NCBI GenBank assembly: GCA_002840765.1
Contig: PHCE01000007.1
Span: 1-64,000 of the forward strand
Source: Betaproteobacteria bacterium HGW-Betaproteobacteria-7
GTDB taxonomy: Bacteria > Pseudomonadota > Gammaproteobacteria > Burkholderiales > Rhodocyclaceae
Direction: 5' to 3'
Length of the DNA stretch: 64,000 nucleotides
In this document: one piece after another, positions 1-7,768 of the stretch
Layout of the letters: each line of letters starts with the position of its first letter
Numbering within the stretch: the stretch's first letter is position 1
Position numbers and translations under genes: made by a program
Notes under the pieces: model-generated
What the model saw: only the letters and a program-made list of their open reading frames with translations
The model's database searches: none
What the model was told of the DNA's origin: nothing

Positions 1-1
1 C

Positions 2-787
2 GTAGCCGGCCCGGCTGCTGCCGCTGCTGGCGGCGCCAGCCTCGGCGGCGGGCTCGATCTGCTGCCCTGGCCGAAGGTCGATTTCGCCAAGTTCGGCGAA
101 GTCGAGGTCAAGCCGCTATCGCGCATCAAGAAGATTTCCGGCCAGAACCTGTCGCGCAACTGGGTGATGATCCCGGCGGTCACGTACCACGAAGACGCCG
201 ACATCACCGATATCGAAGCCTTCCGCGTGCTGCTCAACAAGGAAAACGAGAAGGGTGGCGGCGCCAAGCTGACCATGCTGGCTTTCCTGATGAAGGCCTG
301 CGTCAAGGGTCTGCAGAAATTCCCGGAATTCAATTCCTCGCTCGACGGCGACAACCTGGTGCTGAAGAAGTATTTCAACATCGGTTTTGCGGCTGACACG
401 CCCAACGGCCTGGTCGTCCCGGTGGTCAAGAATGTCGACAAGAAGTCGGTGTTTGAACTGGCGCAGGAATCCGGCGAACTGGCCAAGCAGGCGCGCGACG
501 GCAAGCTGAAGCCGGCCGACATGTCCGGTGCCTGCTTCACGATTTCCAGCCTCGGCGGCATCGGTGGCACCTACTTCGCGCCGATCGTCAATGCGCCGGA
601 AGTGGCCATCCTCGGGGTCAACAAGTCGGCCATGAAGCCGGTCTGGGACGGCAAAGCTTTTGTGCCGCGTCTGGTCCTGCCACTGTCGCTGACCGCTGAC
701 CACCGCGTCATTGACGGCGCGCTGGCGACCCGCTTCAACGTCTATATCGCCCAGCTGCTCGCCGACTTCCGTCGCGTGGCGCTGTAA
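2..787 (+). CDS. aceF: Pyruvate dehydrogenase complex dihydrolipoamide acetyltransferase (E2), C-terminal part; 5' truncated by window
   Basis: Frame open from base 2; Ala-rich linker then catalytic domain with DHRVIDGA motif; followed directly by E3 gene. Confidence 0.93.
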   Translation, partial: VAGPAAAAAGGASLGGGLDLLPWPKVDFAKFGEVEVKPLSRIKKISGQNLSRNWVMIPAVTYHEDADITDIEAFRVLLNKENEKGGGAKLTMLAFLMKACVKGLQKFPEFNSSLDGDNLVLKKYFNIGFAADTPNGLVVPVVKNVDKKSVFELAQESGELAKQARDGKLKPADMSGACFTISSLGGIGGTYFAPIVNAPEVAILGVNKSAMKPVWDGKAFVPRLVLPLSLTADHRVIDGALATRFNVYIAQLLADFRRVAL

Positions 788-792
788 GGGAG

Positions 793-2580
793 ATGACCAT
801 GAGCAATCTGGTTGAAGTCAAAGTCCCGGATATCGGCGATTTTTCCGACGTGCCGGTCATCGACCTGTTCGTCAAGGTTGGCGATTCGATCAAGGTGGAC
901 GACGCGATCGCCACGCTGGAGTCGGACAAGGCAACCATGGATGTGCCGAGTACGGTTGCCGGTACGATCAAGGAAGTGCTGATCCAGCTCGGCTCGCGCG
1001 TCAGCGAAGGCGCCGTGCTGATCAAGGTCGAAGCGGGGGCGGCAGCTGCCGCCGCGGCTCCGGCCCCGGCAGCCGCTCCAGCCGCGGCGCCTGCCGCTAC
1101 GCCGGTGGCAGCTCCGGTTGCCGCCAGTCATGCCGGCGGTGCCGACCTCGAGTGCGAGATGCTCGTCCTCGGCGCCGGTCCCGGTGGCTATTCGGCGGCC
1201 TTCCGCTCGGCCGACCTCGGCATGAAGACGATCATCGTCGAGCGTTACGCAACGCTGGGCGGCGTCTGCCTCAATGTTGGCTGCATTCCGTCCAAGGCGC
1301 TGCTGCACGTCGCCGCGGTGATGGACGAAGCCAACCACATGGCCGATCTCGGCGTCAGCTTTGCCGCACCGACGGTCGATATCGACAAGCTGCGCGCCCA
1401 CAAGGACAAGGTCGTCGGCAAGCTGACCGGCGGTCTGGCCGGCATGGCCAAGGGCCGCAAGGTCGATATCGTGCGCGGTTACGGGTCCTTCCTCGATGCC
1501 AATCACATCGAAGTCGAGGAAACCACCGGCACGAGCCAGGAAAAGACCGGCGTCAAGAAGGTCATCAAGTTCCAGAAATGCATCATCGCTGCCGGTTCGG
1601 CCGCCGTGCATCTGCCCTTCATTCCGAAGGATCCGCGCATCGTCGATTCGACCGGGGCGCTCGAACTGCGCTTCGTGCCGAAGAAGATGCTGGTCATCGG
1701 CGGCGGCATCATCGGCCTGGAAATGGCCACCGTCTATTCGACGCTGGGCACCAAGGTCGATGTCGTCGAAATGCTCGATGCCCTGATGCAAGGCCCGGAT
1801 CGCGATGCGGTCAAGGTCTGGGAAAAGCAGAATCTGTCGCGCTTCGACAAGATCATGCTGAAGACCAAGACGGTTGCCGTCGACGCCAAGGATGACGGCC
1901 TGTGGGTCAAGTTCGAAGGTGAAGGCGCGCCGAATGCCGAAGCCGTCCGTTACGACATGATCCTGCAAGCCGCCGGCCGTTCGCCGAACGGCAAGAAGAT
2001 CGCCGCCGAGAAGGCCGGCATCGCCGTCACTGACCGCGGTTTCATCAACGTCGATGCGCAGATGCGGACCAACGTGCCACACATCTTCGCCATCGGCGAC
2101 GTCGTCGGCAACCCGATGCTGGCCCACAAGGCGGTGCATGAAGCACATGTCGCGGCGGAAGTCGCCGCCGGCCACAAGGCCGCTTTCGACGCCCAGGTGA
2201 TTCCCGGCGTTGCCTACACCCATCCGGAAGTGGCGTGGGTCGGCTACACGGAAGATCAGGCGAAGAAGGAAGGGCGCAAGGTCGAAACGGCCAAGTTCCC
2301 CTGGGCGGCTTCCGGTCGCGCCATCGCCAACGGCGCCGAGTACGGCTTCACCAAGCTGATCTTCGATGCCGAAACGCATCGGGTGATTGGCGGCGCCATC
2401 GTCGGCCCGAACGCCGGCGACATGATCGGCGAAGTCTGCCTGGCCATCGAAATGGGCTGTGATGCGGTGGATATCGGCAAGACCATCCACCCGCACCCGA
2501 CGCTCGGCGAAACCATCGGCATGGCCGCCGAAGTGGCGCACGGCTCCTGTACCGACGTACCGCCGCCGCGCAAGAAGTAG
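793..2580 (+). CDS. lpdA: Dihydrolipoyl dehydrogenase (E3) with N-terminal lipoyl domain
   Basis: Lipoyl motif ESDKATMDVPS, Ala/Pro linker, GAGPGGYSAAFRSADLG, redox-active GGVCLNVGCIPSK. Confidence 0.96.
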   Translation: MTMSNLVEVKVPDIGDFSDVPVIDLFVKVGDSIKVDDAIATLESDKATMDVPSTVAGTIKEVLIQLGSRVSEGAVLIKVEAGAAAAAAAPAPAAAPAAAPAATPVAAPVAASHAGGADLECEMLVLGAGPGGYSAAFRSADLGMKTIIVERYATLGGVCLNVGCIPSKALLHVAAVMDEANHMADLGVSFAAPTVDIDKLRAHKDKVVGKLTGGLAGMAKGRKVDIVRGYGSFLDANHIEVEETTGTSQEKTGVKKVIKFQKCIIAAGSAAVHLPFIPKDPRIVDSTGALELRFVPKKMLVIGGGIIGLEMATVYSTLGTKVDVVEMLDALMQGPDRDAVKVWEKQNLSRFDKIMLKTKTVAVDAKDDGLWVKFEGEGAPNAEAVRYDMILQAAGRSPNGKKIAAEKAGIAVTDRGFINVDAQMRTNVPHIFAIGDVVGNPMLAHKAVHEAHVAAEVAAGHKAAFDAQVIPGVAYTHPEVAWVGYTEDQAKKEGRKVETAKFPWAASGRAIANGAEYGFTKLIFDAETHRVIGGAIVGPNAGDMIGEVCLAIEMGCDAVDIGKTIHPHPTLGETIGMAAEVAHGSCTDVPPPRKK

Positions 2581-2624
2581 CCCGGCGAACCGGCTGCGGT
2601 TTTATCCTGCAGCCAGCCCGAACG

Positions 2625-2665
2625 AATCGGCCGAACCCCACGCAAGTGGCGTTCGGCCGATTTTC
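2625..2665 (+). terminator. Rho-independent terminator after lpdA
   Basis: AATCGGCCGAAC ... GTTCGGCCGATT 12-bp stem followed by TT. Confidence 0.8.
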
Positions 2666-2697
2666 AAGTGCCCATTCGTCGTCAGCGCTGGTGCGCC

Positions 2698-3435
2698 CTA
2701 GTCAATGTCATACGAGGTGAAGACTTGCTGAGGCGAGCGGGTTTCCGGCAGTACATAGACAATACCGTTCGTGCCCTGGAAAGCCGTCCTTACCACGTTC
2801 CTGAAGAAATCCGCCGGCACGTTAATGCAGCCAAAAGTAATCCGGTTGTCCCGTGGCGATGGCGTTGCCAGACGTTTGGCACGGCGCTCCCGGGCATTGC
2901 CGGTAGCCACCGGGTGCAGGGAAATCGCGGTTTCGTAGTCCACCCAGAGAATTTCGCTGCCGCGCAGATTGCGGTCGAGCGACGCCTCAAAGCGCCCGGC
3001 TGGCGTGGTCCGTTCCTCGGGACGAATAGTCGACAACTTGCGCTCGCCAATGCCGGGTACGGCGTCATCGCCCACTGCCAGTCCGAGTAGCGCCGGAGCC
3101 GCGCCGCGCAGTCGACCGTCGGCGTAGAAAACAAATACCTTGCCATTCGTCTTATCAACAATCACGAACGGCAGCTTGCGGTTGTCGTCGGCGTGAACAA
3201 TCCAGTCGGCGACATGCCGGACGTCCGGCGATGCGCTTTCGCCTGCGAAGTCAACTCGCCGGACAGCCCCCACTTCCAGGGCCATCGTCTTGGAGCCCAC
3301 TGCGGCGGGTAGCACCGCCGGCCCTGCCGCAAAAGCAGGAAAGGCGCTGACACTGGCCGCCAGTAAGCCCAGGCGAAAGCCTTTCCTTGGTATCCGTGTG
3401 ATCAAACGCCTGCTCCTCGTTCCTTCTTCACTCAT
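2698..3435 (-). CDS. L,D-transpeptidase (YkuD)-like protein with signal peptide
   Basis: SLHPVATGN...RITFGCINVPADFF motif; N-terminal signal-like segment; MSEEG start preferred over upstream M. Confidence 0.7.
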   Translation of the reverse strand: MSEEGTRSRRLITRIPRKGFRLGLLAASVSAFPAFAAGPAVLPAAVGSKTMALEVGAVRRVDFAGESASPDVRHVADWIVHADDNRKLPFVIVDKTNGKVFVFYADGRLRGAAPALLGLAVGDDAVPGIGERKLSTIRPEERTTPAGRFEASLDRNLRGSEILWVDYETAISLHPVATGNARERRAKRLATPSPRDNRITFGCINVPADFFRNVVRTAFQGTNGIVYVLPETRSPQQVFTSYDID

Positions 3436-3454
3436 GTATCGCTGTCGTCTTTGC

Positions 3455-5830
3455 TCAGTTGCGGTCTTGCTTACGTAGCCGACGGGGCGCCACATAAGCT
3501 GCAGGCGGTGCCTGAACCGGCGCCAGCACCGGCGCTGGCGCTGGCGCTGGCTCTGGCATCACCGGCGGCGGCGCCAGCGCCAGCAATTGGGGAGGCGTGG
3601 TGGCATGCTCCACCGTGGGAACCCAGGTGGGCGCAGCCACCAGGGAAGAAGGCGACGCTAGGCCGTGTTCGACATCGAATGCGTCGTTAGTTTCAATAGC
3701 TTCCGTCCCTGTTGGTAGCGGCTCAACCACCGCCGCGATGATATTGCCGGCTGTTTTCCCGCCAACAGACGCACAGCAGTCCACCGGAAGGGCATAGTTG
3801 GCGGCGTTTCCGCCAGCCACGATGGGGTCTTGCGCCAGGCTATAACCACTGAAGGTGACGGTCTTGTCGGTTCCGACCGCTGCGCTATCGAAATTGGCAG
3901 TGGCGCCGGGACCTGCAAGCAACGTCACGGTTCCCGGGACTAAGCCGGAGAGGGCGGTGCTCTTGAATCCCGACAGGGTTGCCGTCGTATCGCCGTTGAA
4001 CGTCTTGTCCGTCACGCCGGGGTAGACCAGCATGTATTGCGTCAGCGTCACCGCTCCGACCGTGATGAAGTTGGTCGAGTAATTGGTTGGCGTGGCGTAC
4101 GACGTCGGGTTGTAATAAATGGCGATATCGGTGGCCGGAGCCTCCGATCTCGTGACGCTCGGCCTGAGAGGATCCGCAGGGCCCGGAAGATAGACACTGC
4201 CGCTGGCAACCCCCGGTCCAGAACCATTGGCCCCGGCAATCAGTGTCAAGCCGAGTGGCAGGCCCAGGCTCTGATCGGCAATACTGCCGCTATTGGTCAA
4301 AGTGATTTTCGAATCCACGATGACATCGCGACCTGCGCACAACTGAATGTTGCCATTGGTCGTTGTCATGGCCGAGCCGGCGAACAAGGTGACGTCGCGC
4401 CCGGCACTCAATGAGACGCTGCCATTGGTCGTCGTGATGGCCGCTCTGACGTTCACATCCTGGCCGCAACAGACGACGAGATTGCCGTTGGTCGCTGAAA
4501 TTGCGTTATTGATGTTCACGTCGCGCGCTGCCATCAAGGTCAGCGTTGTCGCATTGCCCACGGCGGTCCACGAAGCTCCTGTGCCGATCGCGTCATTGAC
4601 GTTGATATCGCCCTGGCCTGGTGCAGCAAAAAATGTCGTCGCTGTGTTGGTTCCAGTGACCATGGTGCTGATGGTGACGTTGTTATTGACCAGCAGGGCG
4701 GTAAGGTCCACGCCGGTAATGTCGCCGCCGATGGCTTGAATATTGAAGTCAACCGGATCGATCAACCAGGTGCCCGTCACCCCCGCCGGGGCGTCTGTGG
4801 TGATGTTGGCGTCGCTGGCGATCTTCACATGCGCCGCTGACGTTTCGATGAAGCCGCCGTTGCCGCCATTGGGAGCCGAGGCATCCAGCGTGCCACCCAC
4901 ATTCACCGTGCCGCTCCGCATGTCGCCCATCAGCATGATGCTGCCGTTTTCACCGGTGACAAGAGTCTGCGCCTGAATCACGCCGGTGTTGTTGACGGCG
5001 CTTGGCAACAGGCTGCCGGCCGACTGCGCGGTCAACAGCACTTGGCCGCCGTCGGCCTGGATCAGGCCGCCGTTTTGGGCCAGCGCATTCACCGCGCCTT
5101 GATCCACCGTGATATTGAGCAGACCGTCGCCAGCCACATCCAGGGTAATGGCGTTGCCTGCCGCCAGTGCGACCGTGCCCAGCCTGGCCACAATGTTGCC
5201 GTCGTTGCTGACCTTGGCCCCGAGCAATGCGACAAAGCCGCCGTCCGCATTGATCGTGCCCCGATTGCGAACCTCCCCGCCCGCACCGACAAACTTGTAG
5301 CGCCCGGCCATGAAATCACTGTCCTGGATATTGAGCGTGGACGCCACCAGCCCGCCGACATTGACCGAGGCCCCCGGGCCGAACAGGATGCCGTTCGGAT
5401 TCACCAGAAACACCTTGCCGTTGGCCGACAGGGTGCCAAGAATGCTGGACGGATCAGAGCCCAGTACCCGATTGAGCATGACCGAGTTGTTGTTGGGCTG
5501 CACAATGCGCACGGTTTCTGTGCTGCCGATGCTGAAGCTCTGCCAATTGATTGCGGCGTTCTGCGTAGTCTGGTTGATGGTGGTGGTGCGGGCACCCGTG
5601 CTGATGCTGGCATTTCCGGCGGCCACCACGCCGCCGGTGGGCAAGGCCTGAACGCTGCTGCCCATGGCCAGCAGCATCAACAAGGTCAGCGCTTTCAGGG
5701 CAAAGCGATCACCGCCGCCCGGAGCGGTTCGGCACGAAGAGGTTTTTTTGCCAGCACTGCTGGCGTTCTCGGGCACGGCGACAAAGGCACTGGTCTGCTC
5801 GTTCCAGATTGATCGGTAAGTACGGTTCAT
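3455..5830 (-). CDS. Two-partner secretion exoprotein (filamentous haemagglutinin N-terminal/TPS domain), TpsA
   Basis: Extended signal peptide MNRTYRSIWNEQTSAFVAVPE; NGKVFLVNPNGILFGPGASVNVGGLVAST; Pro/Ala-rich C-terminal tail. Confidence 0.92.
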   Translation of the reverse strand: MNRTYRSIWNEQTSAFVAVPENASSAGKKTSSCRTAPGGGDRFALKALTLLMLLAMGSSVQALPTGGVVAAGNASISTGARTTTINQTTQNAAINWQSFSIGSTETVRIVQPNNNSVMLNRVLGSDPSSILGTLSANGKVFLVNPNGILFGPGASVNVGGLVASTLNIQDSDFMAGRYKFVGAGGEVRNRGTINADGGFVALLGAKVSNDGNIVARLGTVALAAGNAITLDVAGDGLLNITVDQGAVNALAQNGGLIQADGGQVLLTAQSAGSLLPSAVNNTGVIQAQTLVTGENGSIMLMGDMRSGTVNVGGTLDASAPNGGNGGFIETSAAHVKIASDANITTDAPAGVTGTWLIDPVDFNIQAIGGDITGVDLTALLVNNNVTISTMVTGTNTATTFFAAPGQGDINVNDAIGTGASWTAVGNATTLTLMAARDVNINNAISATNGNLVVCCGQDVNVRAAITTTNGSVSLSAGRDVTLFAGSAMTTTNGNIQLCAGRDVIVDSKITLTNSGSIADQSLGLPLGLTLIAGANGSGPGVASGSVYLPGPADPLRPSVTRSEAPATDIAIYYNPTSYATPTNYSTNFITVGAVTLTQYMLVYPGVTDKTFNGDTTATLSGFKSTALSGLVPGTVTLLAGPGATANFDSAAVGTDKTVTFSGYSLAQDPIVAGGNAANYALPVDCCASVGGKTAGNIIAAVVEPLPTGTEAIETNDAFDVEHGLASPSSLVAAPTWVPTVEHATTPPQLLALAPPPVMPEPAPAPAPVLAPVQAPPAAYVAPRRLRKQDRN

Positions 5831-5887
5831 GAGGCACTCCAGATTCTTTAATCGGCAAGGCGTCAGGCTGGATGCAGCTCAGTCGAC

Positions 5888-7555
5888 TCAGAAATACTTG
5901 ATGAGCTGGATCCAGAAACGGCCCGACTTGTCGGGAGCTGAGGTGGCGTCTTCATTGCCCAGCTTGAAGGCGTAGTACGCCCGCACCATGAAGTTGTTGG
6001 TCTCATACCAATTGACGCCAACGCCTGCACCGCTGAGCGTTCGGGTGTTTTTGCCGGAGGCCCAGGGGTTTTTGTGCAGGGTGACGGTGCCGGTATCGAC
6101 GAAACCGATCAACTGCATTTGCCCTGGCAGGCTTTGTGAGAATTTGGGCAATTGCAGCCGGGCTTCCAGATTCAACAGGTAGCCTCTATCCGCATAGGCT
6201 TCACCTTCCGGATAAGCGCGCACGCCATACATGCCACCGAGTTCCATCTTCTCGGAAACGTCCAGGTTCTTCGATGCCCACTGGCCGCTGATGGCCGCCG
6301 AAAACGAGACGCTATCGGTCACGCGCTGCAGCCTCGCGGCACTGAACGCGAGCTTGTGGAAATTCCCGTTGCTTCGCGCCGTCGCCGCGTCAATCGACCG
6401 TACCACAGGCGTTTGCAGGTCAATTTTGCCGGCCCCCCAGGCAAGTAAATAGCTGTTCGCACCGCCGCCGCCAAAATTGTCGCGCCAATCACCATTCAAG
6501 CTGGCCGTCAGCACGTTGGCGCGCTTGTCGGAAACTGCTCCGGTCGTGTCCACCCGGTCCTCATATTTCTTGTTCTCCAGGGATAGGCCGGCATAGAGGT
6601 TGTTATTGCGCGTGCGAATCAGCGGGTAGCGACCATAGAGACTGACGATCTGTGCCGTACCGTGGGCATCCAGACTTTTGAATTCTTTGCCCAGTTCATA
6701 GTTCAGGTAGCTGTAGGCAACCCCGGCGGTAGCTTTGCCCAATTGCAGCTGGTAGGCGGCGCGGCCATAGTTCAAGCCGGAACCCGAGGTCAACACGCGC
6801 AGCGAGGCGACGTCGCCCAGGCCCAGAGGCTCATTGAAATAGACCGAGGCACCGAGCCGGTACTCGCCGGTGTAACGATTGCCCGCATTATCGGCATCGA
6901 TACTGCCGGTGAGGCGCCGTCCGGGCGCCAGGCCAACGCGCAGGTCGGAGGTGCCGGCCGCCGTCCCTGGCACCAGGGTCGATCTGACGACCACGCCGGG
7001 CAGGTCGGAGAGCAGCAGCAAACGGCTCTCCAGTGGCGCCGAGGTGACCGGATCGCCAGGATTGAGGCCGCCCAGAAGGTTGTTGGCCAGTGCCGTGGAC
7101 ACCGGGGCCTGGTTGTCGAGCGTGATCTGGCCGTAGCGGCCCTCAATCACAGCAATGGTGACGATGCCATCTTTGATGTCTTGCGCGGGCAGATAGGCTT
7201 GCGCCAAAAAAAAACCGTTGCGCTGGTAGTGGGAGGTAATTTTTGCGGCCATGGCACGCAGTTGGGAAAGCGTCAGCTCGCTGCCCGGCGTGAATTCGGT
7301 GACGGCGAGCAGGTCTGCTTCTGAATAGCTCTGCGCCCCCGTCACCGTCAGACGCTGGACGGTCAGCGTGGCGGTGTCAGGCGCGGCGACGGCACTCTCC
7401 TGGGCAGGCTTGACCTCAATCTCGGGCGCCGTCTTTGGCGGGCTGGGCATGGGTGGAATCTGCTGCATTTGCCCGCCGGCACCGGGAAGTTGCTGTGCCA
7501 ACAGGCTTTGACTCAATGCCAGTAGGGCAAGCGGTAAAAATCCATTCTTTATCAT
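5888..7555 (-). CDS. ShlB/FhaC/HecB-family outer membrane transporter TpsB with POTRA
   Basis: Signal peptide, POTRA-like N-terminus, C-terminal beta-barrel; adjacent to TpsA. Confidence 0.92.
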   Translation of the reverse strand: MIKNGFLPLALLALSQSLLAQQLPGAGGQMQQIPPMPSPPKTAPEIEVKPAQESAVAAPDTATLTVQRLTVTGAQSYSEADLLAVTEFTPGSELTLSQLRAMAAKITSHYQRNGFFLAQAYLPAQDIKDGIVTIAVIEGRYGQITLDNQAPVSTALANNLLGGLNPGDPVTSAPLESRLLLLSDLPGVVVRSTLVPGTAAGTSDLRVGLAPGRRLTGSIDADNAGNRYTGEYRLGASVYFNEPLGLGDVASLRVLTSGSGLNYGRAAYQLQLGKATAGVAYSYLNYELGKEFKSLDAHGTAQIVSLYGRYPLIRTRNNNLYAGLSLENKKYEDRVDTTGAVSDKRANVLTASLNGDWRDNFGGGGANSYLLAWGAGKIDLQTPVVRSIDAATARSNGNFHKLAFSAARLQRVTDSVSFSAAISGQWASKNLDVSEKMELGGMYGVRAYPEGEAYADRGYLLNLEARLQLPKFSQSLPGQMQLIGFVDTGTVTLHKNPWASGKNTRTLSGAGVGVNWYETNNFMVRAYYAFKLGNEDATSAPDKSGRFWIQLIKYF

Positions 7556-7768
7556 GCTGGCATCTCGAAGTTGGCGTTCGAGGCAGAGTGCCGGCAGGGC
7601 TCGCGCGCCGTCTGTTTACTAACGCACATATGTCATGTGAGCCAACGAATTACGCCACGGACCAAGCGCACGCTGATCTATCGCGCGATCAGATGCCGTT
7701 CATCGAGGGGGGCGGCGAACGCGATCTCCAGCGGGCCGGTGAAGCCTGTTCGCTGCGGCGCCAGGCCG

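Noticed and set aside
742-2541. 599-aa minus-strand ORF opposite lpdA
   Set aside because: Antisense shadow of a clear high-GC gene; composition rich in His/Arg/Asp with no family motif
3455-7555. Contact-dependent inhibition (CdiAB) system
   Set aside because: Exoprotein is too short and has no toxin-domain motif; no immunity-like gene follows
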